64,000 nt of DNA from an uncultured Rhodospirillales bacterium (GTDB taxonomy: Bacteria > Pseudomonadota > Alphaproteobacteria > ATCC43930 > CGMCC-115725): positions 124,001 to 188,000 of the forward strand of contig CAIJOA010000028.1 in the NCBI GenBank assembly GCA_903822185.1, written 5' to 3'. This document shows, piece by piece, positions 11,201 through 20,762 of this stretch. The number at the start of each line of letters is the position of its first letter. Position 1 is the first letter of the stretch. The notes beneath the pieces are model-generated. The model did not search any database. It was not told the DNA's origin and worked only from the letters and a program-made list of their open reading frames with translations. Made by a program: the position numbers and the translations under genes.

Positions 11201-13930
11201 AAAGAGCGTACGTAGAACGGCGTCACCCATCAACCAAGCCTGATGAGCCAAGAAGGTGATAACGAGGATAATCTGCATCGCCGCCAATTGCAGATCGCCG
11301 CCAACAGCGCGCACATGATGGTGCGCTGAGACACGGCCCGGACGAGGTACAAACCCGAGGATAAAGGGCAAAAGAGCGGGCAGCGCGATCGTCGCGACGA
11401 CGAATCCGGTAAAGACCGAAGCGGAGACAAAAGGAAGAGCCCAACCGCAAAGCAAAGCCACAACCAACAGCGGCGCTGAAAGCGAGCGGCGAAGATTGTC
11501 GATCATCTTCCAGTAGCCGATGATCGGAATATCGGCGGCCAGGGCTTTGCCATTCGAATACCGCCCCCGGCCGATAAGCCATGGCAGCAATTGCCAATCG
11601 CCGCGCGCCCAGCGATGTTGCCGCGCGGCCGCGATGTCATATCGCGACGGGAACTCTTCGACGACTTCGATATCGGAGACCAATCCCGCACGCGCGAAGA
11701 TTCCCTCGAACAGATCGTGGCTGAGAAGCGTGTTTTCCGGAATACGGTCCTTTAGTGCGGCCTCGAAGAAGTCCACATCGTAAATGCCCTTGCCGGAATA
11801 GGACCCCTCGCCGAAAAGATCCTGATACACATCGGACACGGCGAAGGCATAGGGGTCGAGGCCACTCGCGCTGGAAAAGACCCGTTGGTAAAGCGATCCC
11901 TCACGACCTATCGGAAGCGACGGGGTAACCCGCGGCTGCAAAATGGCATGTCCCTCGACCACACGCTGGCCATGCGCGTCGAGGACCGGCCGATTGAGCG
12001 GGTGCGCCATCTTTCCGACCAGACGCCTGGCCGCAGCACGGGGCAAGCGGGTATCCCCGTCCAACGTGACGACATAACGAACGCCTGAAATGAAGGGCGT
12101 ATGGGCCTCATCGGTCAGAAATGTCGTATCTGTCGAACCGCGAAGCCAACGATTGAGCTCATGAAGCTTTCCGCGCTTCCGTTCCCATCCAATCCATTTC
12201 CCTTGCGCCGGGTTCCAGAGGCGTCGGCGATGTAGGAGCAGGAATCTTTGGCCATGGGGCGCCGGGCCGTACCGACGATTGAGGTCGGCAACCCCGGCAT
12301 AAGCGGCGTCGAGAAGATCGTTGTCACCCGGTGCGCTCTCCGTTGCCGAATCCGTCCAATCCGACAACAGCGCGAAGTGAAGATCGCCATCAGGGCTTGC
12401 GAGGTAATGGACCTCCAGATGCTCGATCTGCTCGGCGATCGCTGCTGGTGTCGTTAGAAGCGTCGGCACGACGATTATGGTTCGCAGATCAGGTGGGACG
12501 CCGTCGCGGAGCGCCAACCCCGGCAAGGTCGTTGCCCCGAACCGATTGCTTGCAAAGCAGTTCACCAGCGCAATCACCAAGTCTGATGCCGGTATCATGA
12601 CAATGAACGCGAGACCGGTAAGGACCCAAACGCCGGCCGATTCAGTGCCCCAGCGCAGAACAAGAGCAACGAGAAGCGCGGTCGCAAGGGTAATAACGCC
12701 GAGATACCCGGAAATGCCGGCAATCGCATTCGCCCGGCCTAGCCATTTCGTAACGGGGAGCCGAAAGCCAAGCTCTTTCTCGAAAGAGCGACGACCATTG
12801 GCGATCAGATAATATCCCGGATCGGCCTTTTGGAGATTACCTTCCATCGCTGCGCAGGCCGAAAGAACACGTTGTGCAATTTCGAGTTCCGAATTGTCCG
12901 AACCACGCGCGAGTTCTTCGATAGCGCGGCGATAGAGATCGCGGCTTGGAAAATCCATCGCGGCAAAATCGCTGCCGGCACGAAGCGTGGCATCGACGAG
13001 GCTAAATTGCTCGAAGAGATTGCGCCAATTCACGGCGGAGATCAGCCGCATGCTCGTGATGATGTTGCGGACGGTGACGTTGTCTTCGCCCTGGCTTTGA
13101 TGTTCCTCGCGGACGATTTCGTCCGCGGAGGTGCCTTGCGCCTTGAGACGGCGATCGAGCCAGAGAAGCGCCGGCGTTACCTTGGGATCTTGATCGCGAA
13201 GCCGTTGCACCAACTGCACTGCGAAAGCCTGCGGCAGCTTGACGTGGTTGAGATGACCTAACGCCTTCTCGGCTGTTTCCGTTTCCACGGTATCGACGCC
13301 CAACAGGTGCGTCGCCAGAATATCCGCGTCCCGCCGCGCCGAGCGCCGCGCAACGATTTGCTCGGCCAGCCGGCGCAGATTCTCCACCAATACGATCCGC
13401 AAGGTAATCGCAATCGCCCAGAGTTCGCCGATGGTCAGGGGCTGAACACGCTGATATGCCTGCACGAACCGGCACAGCATCTCGGCGTCGAACCGGCTGT
13501 CGGTGTGCGCGACAAAGGCCCAGGCCAGCCCAAAGACGCGCGGAAAGCCTTCGAAGGGTCCGTCAGCTAATTTCGGAAGCTCGCGATAATAGGCAGGCGG
13601 CAGATCATCTTTGATCTCATTAATCTGTGCGGCGATGATATGAAAATTATCGACCAACCATTCGGCGGCCGGCGTGATCGGATCATCATCGCCGGTCGCA
13701 TCCGCCATCGTGCGATAGGCCGCGAGGAGAACCTGGCTATTTTCATCGAGCCGTTTGGCTAAAGGGCGTCCTGCCCTCTGTTTCGGTGAAACGCTCTGCG
13801 CCGCGGCGAGGCTCTCGCCGTGCTGCTCGAGACGCTCGGCACTAAAAAGCTCGGCGCGAACCGGCTCGTCGGTCGCCCAGGCGGCATTCATCGGCGATCG
13901 AGGAATTCCCCGACCAAACAGAGATTTCAA
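5206..13930 (-). pseudogene. ndvB: Cyclic beta-1,2-glucan synthase (NdvB/Cgs type), interrupted by a one-base frameshift
   Basis: Corrected for one base, this encodes about 2,907 residues, the usual Cgs size. It is an inner-membrane enzyme making periplasmic cyclic glucans for osmoadaptation and host interaction. Domains in order: N-terminal region; membrane segments near 410-465; GT84 glycosyltransferase (TIIVVPTLL ~483, DGDTRLP ~624, QHRWARGDWQ ~773); further membrane segments ~820-1000; glycoamylase-like linker; C-terminal GH94 phosphorylase-like part with GTGDWNDGMN near 2586 and FGFRDQLQD. The frame breaks at 9463-9464: upstream reads LGLKRGLGENAVI and the next frame continues APYATALAAMIDP. 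Removing one base of GTTATACGCT restores V-I-A-P. The start is a TTG at 13930 after AAAGGGAAAA; an ATG at 13891 is possible. It is either a recent mutation or an assembly error. Confidence 0.9.
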
Positions 13931-14399
13931 TTTTCCCTTTCTACTTGGAAGGCTTCGGAATCCGGATACGCGGTTTCCTCAACCAATAAGTATCGGCATC
14001 GCTTGATCGGAGGTTTCACCGATCTCGGAAATACGCCGAATAATGCGACAGACATTGAAGGCGCCGTGGACTTCGAATAGCTCGATAAAGCACGCGGCAT
14101 CTCACGGTTATAATAATAGCACATATATCGCCGGTAGTTTGGATTTCTATTTGAGGAATTTGTCGAATGACCTCGGTTGATTTCTTTCCAGATACAGAGT
14201 TTCGACAATAAAAAGCCTTAAATAGGATTGTTCGAATCTACATTCGTCTCGATGACATGAATACTTCAGTCGTCTGAAGATACGTTGCCCGCTTGAGGAT
14301 ACGGCGGAAGCGCAATATGATATGAATACCTACGCTACGCGGCATTACCGGTCGCGGCTGGCCTCAGTTTGACAAATAAGTAATGACGGGAGCACTACC
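13931..14399. other. 470-bp AT-richer intergenic region
   Basis: I see no gene here. The base composition is clearly lower in GC than the flanks. It must hold the divergent promoters for the glucan synthase and the flavin monooxygenase. A 6-bp inverted repeat CTTCAG-TCGT-CTGAAG lies at 14264-14279, too small to assign. No repeat, tRNA or insertion-sequence remnant was recognised. Confidence 0.5.
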
Positions 14400-15377
14400 A
14401 TGAAGTTCTGCATGCATCTCAGCACACGTATTCAGGACAAAGGGAAAGAGCTTTCGCTCCTCAACTGCCTGACCGACCTCGCGCTTGACGCGGATGCCAG
14501 TGGATTTGGCGCGATCTCCCTGACCGAGCATCATCTCCACGAGAACCAGGGCTACCAGAATTCGCTGCTGTTCGCCTGCGCGCTCGCGCCGCGGCTTAAA
14601 AATGCGACACTCATTCTTTCCACGGTGAATCCGGCGCTGCATCACCCGGTGCGGCTGGTCGAATCCTGCAACCTGATCGACCAGTTGAACGGCGGGCGGT
14701 TTGTCGTCGTGTTCGGCTCCGGCTTCAAGGACACCGACCTCATCGCGTTCGGACGCGATCTAGAGCAGCGCAACCGGCTGTTCGAGGAAGGGCTGCAAGC
14801 GGCCCTCGACATTTGGGCCTATGACGGCAAGGGCGGACCGCTCGAATACGTCGCCGGCGCCGACCGCGGAACGCTCGCGACCGCCGTCAACCCGTCTTCC
14901 TTCCGTAAGCCGCGCCCGATCATGGGACGCGGAACCATGAATCAGGCAGCCATCGCCGATTGCGCCGCACGCGGCTGGCCGCTGTTTACGGCGATCAAAG
15001 ACGCCGCGACCGCGCGCGATGTGCTGGCCAAGTATTATGCGCTGCTCGATGCCTCCGGCCACGACGCGGAGACAGTTGCGACCGCCAAAGAATGGTCGGG
15101 ATTGGGCAAGGCGCTACACGTGGCGGAGACGGATGCGCAGGCCCGATCGGAAGCCGAAGCTTTCTTCATCAAGAATCCGACTGGGGCGATCGCGCGCAAC
15201 CCTGACGATATGATCTGCGGCAGCCCGGAAACCGTCACGCGCAAGATGCGCGAATTTGCGGCGGCCGGCGTGAGCGTGATGACCTCCGCGTTCCTCATCG
15301 ACATCGACAACCTGCCGCAACTTCATCGCAGCGTTCGCCTGTTCAAAGAACAGGTCATGCCGGCAATGGCGTCCTAA
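14400..15377 (+). CDS. LLM-class flavin-dependent oxidoreductase (luciferase-like monooxygenase)
   Basis: 325 residues with the bacterial-luciferase TIM-barrel pattern: LTEHH-HE near residue 42, LSTVNPALHHPVRLVE (~77-92), and a C-terminal GSPETVTRKMREFAAAGV motif typical of F420/FMN-dependent members. It likely oxidises a small substrate with reduced FMN supplied by a separate flavin reductase (one candidate lies at 61379). The ATG at 14400 has GGGAG upstream. It is monocistronic, ending at a strong hairpin, and convergent to the chimeric remnant. The substrate is unknown. Confidence 0.85.
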   Translation: MKFCMHLSTRIQDKGKELSLLNCLTDLALDADASGFGAISLTEHHLHENQGYQNSLLFACALAPRLKNATLILSTVNPALHHPVRLVESCNLIDQLNGGRFVVVFGSGFKDTDLIAFGRDLEQRNRLFEEGLQAALDIWAYDGKGGPLEYVAGADRGTLATAVNPSSFRKPRPIMGRGTMNQAAIADCAARGWPLFTAIKDAATARDVLAKYYALLDASGHDAETVATAKEWSGLGKALHVAETDAQARSEAEAFFIKNPTGAIARNPDDMICGSPETVTRKMREFAAAGVSVMTSAFLIDIDNLPQLHRSVRLFKEQVMPAMAS

Positions 15378-15386
15378 AGCACAGAC

Positions 15387-15415
15387 GATGGAATGCCGCC
15401 CGGCGGCATTCCATC
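15387..15415. terminator. Perfect hairpin between convergent transcripts
   Basis: A 29-base element in which the 14-base arms GATGGAATGCCGCC and its complement flank a single C; it folds as a 12-bp stem with a 5-base loop. It lies 9 bp after the LLM gene and 4 bp from the remnant's end. No strong T-run follows. Confidence 0.6.
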
Positions 15416-15419
15416 CGAA

Positions 15420-15762
15420 TTACTCCAGAGATAGAACGACTTTTCCCCGGGTATGTCCGCCCGCGACATGCTCGTGAGCACGCGGGGTTTCCACCAGTGG
15501 AAAGACAGCATCGATATGCGGGCGCAGTTTGCCGCTATCCGCGAGCTTTGCCAATTCAGCCATCGTCGCGCCGTCCGGTTTAACGAAGACATTCGCCGCC
15601 GCCGCGTTTGGCGCCGGTCCGGCCACGCCGCGTCGCGGTTTCGACTTTGACGACGTCCGCGCCGAGATCGGCCAGCATCCGGGCGCAAAACGGCCCGGCG
15701 ACGATATGCCCGAAATCGAGCACCCGGATACCCGCGAGCGGCAGAGATTGATTGGCGACCAT
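15420..15762 (-). pseudogene. Chimeric remnant: CaiB/BaiF CoA-transferase start joined to oxidoreductase end
   Basis: From 15762 the reading frame gives the unmistakable N-terminus of a family III CoA transferase ([17 protein letters not shown], then [13 protein letters not shown]), and homology ends after ~42 residues near 15635. From about 15605 to the stop at 15420, a different frame gives the C-terminal ~60 residues of a zinc-type/quinone NADPH oxidoreductase ([22 protein letters not shown], then RGKVVLSLE). The two parts are out of frame. This is best explained by a deletion that fused two formerly adjacent genes. It cannot make either enzyme. The frameshifted LysR gene diverges from it. 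Confidence 0.75.
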
Positions 15763-15815
15763 GGCCGAAGCTTACGTCCGGCCGCCCCCGTAACGTCCAA
15801 TAGAAAACTTGCGCG

Positions 15816-15835
15816 ATTGATATCAATACGATATC
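15816..15835. promoter_or_regulatory. Candidate LysR-type operator
   Basis: A perfect 12-bp palindrome ATTGATATCAAT (15816-15827) is followed by a second GATATC at 15830, so two GATATC cores are 11 bp apart, one helical turn. It sits in the divergent gap between the LysR start and the CoA-transferase remnant, the usual place of a LysR box. Confidence 0.45.
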
Positions 15836-15844
15836 GGTTTCCGA

Positions 15845-16775
15845 ATGGAGTTGACGCAATTACGCTATTTTATCGCGATCGGCGAGGTCGAAAACTTCCG
15901 TTTGGCGGCGGAAAATCTGTCCATCGCTCAGCCCGCCTTGTCGCGCCAGATCACCAATCTCGAAAAGGAGTTGGGCACGCTCTTGTTCGAGCGCCTACCG
16001 CGTGGCGTTCGCCTGTCGCACGCAGGGCGGCGCTTCATGGTCGAAGCCAAGGCGATCCTCGCCCAACTGGACGAAGCCAGCGAAGTTGCCGCGCGCCGAC
16101 AAAGGCCATACCGGCTCCCTGCGGGTGAACTATTCCGTCGTCGGCAGCGCCCATGGCGTAACGCCGGCCTGTGTTCACGCCTTCCGCGCCGCCGCGCCGC
16201 AGGTCGAATTGATCCTGCGGCCGATGTCATCCACCCTGCAGGAAGACGCTTTGCGGAGCGGCCAGATCGATGCGGCCTTTCTTTATCTGAAGCCCGAAAG
16301 CTGGCCCGAATTCGGGCATCTGCAATTGAGCGCCGATAACGTCCTGCTGGCGATACCGTCTCATCACAAACTCGCCCGCCGCCGCGAAATTCGGCTCGCC
16401 CATCTCGTGGATCAGCCCCTCATCCGTATCTATCCGGGCGTCCATCCGCCGTTCCACGATGTCTTCACATCCGCGTTCGGCCGGGCCGGCGTGACGCTGC
16501 GCTTTACCGAAGAAGTCAGCTCGGCGTCCCAGGTGATGACATTGGTGTCCCTCGGCTTCGGTCTCGGCCTTGTCAGCGCCGCCGAGCAATATGAGCGCCC
16601 GAATGGCGTGGTGCTGAAGCCTATTCATGGCCTGAAACTACCGTCTTCGTTCAATCTAGCATGGCGGCGCGACAATACATCGCCGGCCCTGTCCCTCTTG
16701 ATCGACGTGACCAGCGAAGTTGCCGCGCGCTCACAAACGACACACGGCCAACCCATCCAGAAGATGGGGCCGTAG
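15845..16775 (+). pseudogene. LysR-family transcriptional regulator, frameshifted
   Basis: The N-terminal winged helix-turn-helix is intact (MELTQLRYFIAIGEVENFRLAA, continuing SIAQPALSRQITNLEKELG). The effector domain continues in another frame (DKGHTGSLRVNYSVVG onward to residue ~309, with LGFGLGLVSAAEQY). The shift lies at about 16096 in GCGCGCCGAC; removing one C restores A-R-D-K-G-H-T-G. As it stands the product would stop at ~164 residues. It was presumably a regulator of the adjacent, now deleted, CoA-transferase/oxidoreductase genes. It could also be a sequencing error. Confidence 0.85.
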
Positions 16776-16874
16776 GCACTCCTCGCTCTCCGATTGACAG
16801 TCCCACGAACAGACATAAAAACTCTCTGAAAGGCTCCGAGAAAATTTACAACGGAGCTTTCGGGGGGAAGAACC

Positions 16875-17855
16875 ATGGCTATCCACATCAATGCGCGACG
16901 CTGCTCGGCCGCGATCGTCGCGACGTTCGCGCTAATGACGGCAGCGATGTCGAATGCTGCCGCAGGCGACACCATCACGGTCGGCAAGTCGGTCGCGACC
17001 GCATGGCCTTTCACGCCGATCGACGTCGGCGTCGAACTCGGCTTTTTCAGAGAGCACGGCTTCGACAAGGTGGAGATCGTGTCGTTCGGCGGCGACGCCA
17101 AGTTGCAACAAGGGCTGCTGACCAAGGATATCGATTTCGGTCTCGCCTCGGGACCCGGCATGGCATTCAGCGCTAAGGGCGGCGGCGGGATATCCATCGC
17201 AGCCTATCTGCTTGCGCCGCGTAATCTGGGTATCGCAGTTCCCGAGGATTCGACGATGACCGTGGCGGATTTCAAAGGCAAGAAGCTCGCCGTTTCGACA
17301 CCCGGCTCGCTGACCTATTGGCTGGTCCAACGGCTGTCGGACAAGATGGGCTGGGGCGTGGACGGAATTACGCCCGTCGCGCTGGAAGCGCCGCAGGCCC
17401 GATTTGCTGCGCTTCAAACTCATCAAGTCGATGGCATCGTGAACTCGACGGAACTGACCTTCTCGTTGCAGCAGAAAGACCGGGTCAAAGAAATATATAA
17501 CTTTGCCGACCTCGTCCCGAAGTTCATCACCGACGTCGTCGTGGCCCGTAAAGAACTCGTTGCGGATAACCCGGAGATGGTCCGGCGTTTCGCAGCCGCA
17601 TGGCTCGAAACGACCGAGTACATGCACACGCATAAAGATAAGACGGTCGAGATTACCGCCCGTGTCCTTAATCATTCCACCGAACTGATGGCGCGGATCT
17701 ACGATTGGGAAATGCCGGAATTTTCGCACACGGATCGCTTCGATCCGGAGGCAGTCGCGCTGTTGAAACAGAGTTTCATCGATACAAAGGTGCTGGATCG
17801 AACGCCCGCCGATAGCGAGCTATTTACCGAAGCCTTCCTGCCGAAGTCGAAGTGA
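16875..17855 (+). CDS. ABC-type solute-binding protein (NMT1/SsuA-like)
   Basis: 326 residues with an N-terminal signal peptide (residues ~1-30, ending NAAAG), so it is periplasmic. The two-lobed NMT1/SsuA pattern is present: a start on ITVGKSVA, GVELGFFREHGFD, GGDAKLQQ, GPGMAFSAKGG, FKGKKLAVSTPGS, and a C-terminal DSELFTEAF. The family binds sulfonates, pyrimidine precursors or aromatic acids. It is a paralogue of the proteins at 22552 and 36993. No permease or ATPase gene accompanies it. GGGGGAAG precedes the ATG. It is convergent to the amidohydrolase and ends 5 bp from it. Confidence 0.88.
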   Translation: MAIHINARRCSAAIVATFALMTAAMSNAAAGDTITVGKSVATAWPFTPIDVGVELGFFREHGFDKVEIVSFGGDAKLQQGLLTKDIDFGLASGPGMAFSAKGGGGISIAAYLLAPRNLGIAVPEDSTMTVADFKGKKLAVSTPGSLTYWLVQRLSDKMGWGVDGITPVALEAPQARFAALQTHQVDGIVNSTELTFSLQQKDRVKEIYNFADLVPKFITDVVVARKELVADNPEMVRRFAAAWLETTEYMHTHKDKTVEITARVLNHSTELMARIYDWEMPEFSHTDRFDPEAVALLKQSFIDTKVLDRTPADSELFTEAFLPKSK

Positions 17856-17860
17856 TCGCC

Positions 17861-19117
17861 CTAGGATTCCCAATTTGCGGTAAGAGCGTCCATGCTCAGC
17901 TTATGGATCGCTCCCGCTTTCATAATGAGCTTCATCGCGTTCTTGTTTTGAAGAATGGCGATATCGTTTAACGGATTTCCTTCCACAATGAGCAAGTCGG
18001 CAAGATAACCGCTCTTCACCAATCCGATTTCGTCGGCCATGCGCATAAGCCATGCGCTGCCGTGGGTGGCGGCTGAAAGTATTTCCGCCGGTTCATACCC
18101 AAACTTTGTCTGAAACAGCTCCAGTTCCCACGCTTCGCGGCCGTGAGGATTGTGCGGGAAGCCATAGTCGCCGCCTGGCAGAACGCGTATGCCGCGCTTT
18201 CGCATTTCCGGAATGACGCGGCGTTGCGCTTCGTCGATCATTTCAAGTCCCCCCTGCGCATCCGGATGTTTCTCCGGCGCACCGTCGGGAATGAGATGCC
18301 GCTTTGTCAGACCGGCCTCGATGATGCCGTTCGCCGGCACGACGACGAATTTTTCTTTTTGAGATTCCATCAGATCGAGCGTCTCTTCATCGGCGAAATT
18401 GCAGTGATAGATCGCGTCGAAACCGTGAAGGATCGCCAGCTTGATGGATTCCGAACTGTAACAGTGCCCGGCGATCGCCTTGCCGTTTTCCTTCGCGATA
18501 CGCGATGCCAGTGCGATTTCGTCGGGCGTGTAGGTCAAGATTTGAAAATTTTGCGGGAAGACCGATCCCGGTCCCGACACGATGAACTTAAAGGTATCGA
18601 CACCAAGCTCGATCATTTCGCGGCAGAATTTTTCCAACTCCTCGACACCGGGGCCAGAGGATTTACTGTTGCGCCCGGAATTGCCCTGCACCGACCGCTC
18701 GAAAGACGCCGCCTTCAAACGCGGGCCTGGCAGATAGCCCCCCGCGATCTCGTCGCGAAGCCGAACCTCAACCGCGGGGTTGGTCGCACCGCCCGAGAAT
18801 GCCGAGGTATAGCCATGATCGAGCAATGTCTTGGCGTTGTGGGCCGTGATGTAGGCATGTTCTTCGGGCCCGGGCATGAAACTCCGCGCAACACGATCGA
18901 TCGCGTGCGGAAACGTAAGATGCGAATGAGGTTCGATAAGCCCCGGCATCAGCGTCCCGCCGTAACCATCGATCACGTCGGCGCCGGGAACATTGATCTG
19001 GCCGGAACCTCGCGCGACGACTGAGATTTTCTCGTTCTCGACTAAAACCTCGCCAGGAAATGGCTCAAATCCCGTTCCATCGAAGATCGATACATTTTTG
19101 ATTAAGGTCGCAGTCAT
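17861..19117 (-). CDS. Amidohydrolase (imidazolonepropionase/prolidase-like)
   Basis: 418 residues, cytoplasmic. A complete binuclear-type metal site is visible: H64-x-H66 (PHSH), a candidate carboxylated K177 (FKF), H218 (AGHCY), H238 (YHCNF) and D317 (GGDYG). These enzymes hydrolyse cyclic amides, peptide-like amides or imidazolones. It lies 21 bp downstream of the carboxylesterase gene and is probably co-transcribed with it, suggesting sequential ester and amide hydrolysis of one compound. The exact substrate is unknown. Confidence 0.85.
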   Translation of the reverse strand: MTATLIKNVSIFDGTGFEPFPGEVLVENEKISVVARGSGQINVPGADVIDGYGGTLMPGLIEPHSHLTFPHAIDRVARSFMPGPEEHAYITAHNAKTLLDHGYTSAFSGGATNPAVEVRLRDEIAGGYLPGPRLKAASFERSVQGNSGRNSKSSGPGVEELEKFCREMIELGVDTFKFIVSGPGSVFPQNFQILTYTPDEIALASRIAKENGKAIAGHCYSSESIKLAILHGFDAIYHCNFADEETLDLMESQKEKFVVVPANGIIEAGLTKRHLIPDGAPEKHPDAQGGLEMIDEAQRRVIPEMRKRGIRVLPGGDYGFPHNPHGREAWELELFQTKFGYEPAEILSAATHGSAWLMRMADEIGLVKSGYLADLLIVEGNPLNDIAILQNKNAMKLIMKAGAIHKLSMDALTANWES

Positions 19118-19138
19118 TTCGATTCTCCTGCAATCCGC

Positions 19139-20656
19139 CTAGTGGGAAGAACGATGTTCGCTGTTCCGGCGCGCCGCGTAGAATTCGAGAACGGCGCGAT
19201 TGGGTAAGAGCCCCGATTTCATTTGACCATCGAGAAAGAGGGCTTGGCCGCCCGACGTGGTGAATTCCGGCCATTCCGGTCCCGGCGCGCCATCGCGGGC
19301 AAACGCGATGATCGCCTCGCTCATCTTATGGGCCAACGCGCGATCCGATGCCCGCCAGGGAAACGGTTTCGTATCGAGCGAGTCAAATGCGTACCACAAT
19401 TCCGATCCATGCCAGGCCCCATAACCGCCGGGGGGTACCGGTTCGCGAAATTGCCGTTCGGATGGCAACGGTGTCGGATGACAGAAATAGTAATTGAATA
19501 CCGGCGCTTTCGACGTCGCGGCGTGGAGACTGGCCCAACGCCATGTTTGATGGGCAAAGGTCCCGTCACGACGGACACGATAGCTTTGGGCGATTGCCTC
19601 GGCGTCATCGGCGGCCGGATATAGATCGAGAAACGCGGGAGCCGCATCGCCGAAGGTGGTGCGTGCAAAATCCTGGAGCCCCGCCAGGCTCTGTAGCGGC
19701 GCCATCGGATAGGGCGAAGAATCCTCACTCGTAAATCCCGTGATCAGCGGAACGGGCGCCTGCTCCCCGTTCGCGAAAACGGCATCGACGCTGCGACTGA
19801 GCAGACGACCATCGATGATCGGCCCCCATTGGCCGCGTCCGGAATAGAACGAATCCGCTGGCAGGTCGCGCATCTCCTCCAGAGTTCGAGCACCCAGTTT
19901 CTCCAGGAACTCTTCGCCGGCTTTTTCCGCGCTGGCAAAATCGGCCATCGGCGCCGTCATGATGCCGCCGTTGAACCGGCCGCCGCTGCCGCCAATCGCG
20001 CGATGAAAAAGACCGCGCGCCGCCTCCGAGGCCATCATGATGCTGACTTCGGCAGCGCCGGCCGATTGACCATAGATCGTGACCCGATCGGGATCGCCGC
20101 CAAACGCCGCGATGTTCTCCTTCACCCAACGCAACGCCGCGATGATATCCATGGAGCCGTAATTACCGGACGTACCGGCTTCTTTGCTCAACGCCGGATG
20201 TGCAAGAAAGCCAAGCGCGCCGAGCCGATAGTTGAACGTGACAACCACGGCGCCCTTTGAAGCGAGATTTGTACCCCAGGATACCGGATGCGATCCGCCC
20301 CCGACGCGGTGGCCCCCGCCGAAAATCCAGACGATCACGGGCAGGCGATCACTTGGCGCACGCGCGCCGGTCCAGACGTTGAGATAGAGGCAATCCTCGC
20401 TCATGCCGCATTCGGGCGGGTCGTCGAACGAAAAGAGACTCATGATTGCGTTTCGCGGAACGAGCGGTTGTTGGCAGACCGATCCGAACCGGTCGCACAG
20501 GCGTATTCCGTCCCAGGACTTTACCGGTTGAGGATCGCGCCAACGCAAGTCACCGACGGGCGGCGCCGCAAAGGGAATGCCCTTATAGGCGCGGACAGCA
20601 CCGTCACTCACGCCCGAAACAAGGCCACCGCTGACGTGAACGGGATCCGCGATCAT
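19139..20656 (-). CDS. Type B carboxylesterase/lipase
   Basis: 505 residues. Family signatures: SEDCLYLNVWTG (~86-97), oxyanion glycines in IFGGGHRVGGG (~111), nucleophile S198 in IYGQSAGAAE, and a likely catalytic His in GAWHGSELWYAF, with an acidic residue in GFTSEDSS. No signal peptide is evident, so it is probably cytoplasmic. It is divergent from a TetR gene with an operator-like palindrome between them, so TetR control is likely. The amidohydrolase follows. Confidence 0.9.
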   Translation of the reverse strand: MIADPVHVSGGLVSGVSDGAVRAYKGIPFAAPPVGDLRWRDPQPVKSWDGIRLCDRFGSVCQQPLVPRNAIMSLFSFDDPPECGMSEDCLYLNVWTGARAPSDRLPVIVWIFGGGHRVGGGSHPVSWGTNLASKGAVVVTFNYRLGALGFLAHPALSKEAGTSGNYGSMDIIAALRWVKENIAAFGGDPDRVTIYGQSAGAAEVSIMMASEAARGLFHRAIGGSGGRFNGGIMTAPMADFASAEKAGEEFLEKLGARTLEEMRDLPADSFYSGRGQWGPIIDGRLLSRSVDAVFANGEQAPVPLITGFTSEDSSPYPMAPLQSLAGLQDFARTTFGDAAPAFLDLYPAADDAEAIAQSYRVRRDGTFAHQTWRWASLHAATSKAPVFNYYFCHPTPLPSERQFREPVPPGGYGAWHGSELWYAFDSLDTKPFPWRASDRALAHKMSEAIIAFARDGAPGPEWPEFTTSGGQALFLDGQMKSGLLPNRAVLEFYAARRNSEHRSSH

Positions 20657-20688
20657 CGACGGCTCCTCCCTTGAGCGCTGATTGAATT

Positions 20689-20702
20689 TAGATCACAATC
20701 TA
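20689..20702. promoter_or_regulatory. Candidate TetR operator
   Basis: The inverted repeat TAGAT-CACA-ATCTA lies in the gap between the divergent esterase and TetR genes, 33 bp before the esterase ATG. Position and symmetry fit a TetR site, but the arms are short. Confidence 0.35.
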
Positions 20703-20762
20703 TTTAGAGTATGATCGGATTTGCCGAAGTGCGTCAAGGTCGCGAAAGGCTGGGAGATTGTT

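Noticed and set aside
14264-14279. Small inverted repeat as a transcription terminator or operator
   Set aside because: A 6-bp stem in an AT-rich stretch with no T-run is expected by chance.
13931-14399. AT-rich gap as an attachment site or island border
   Set aside because: No integrase, tRNA or direct repeats flank it.
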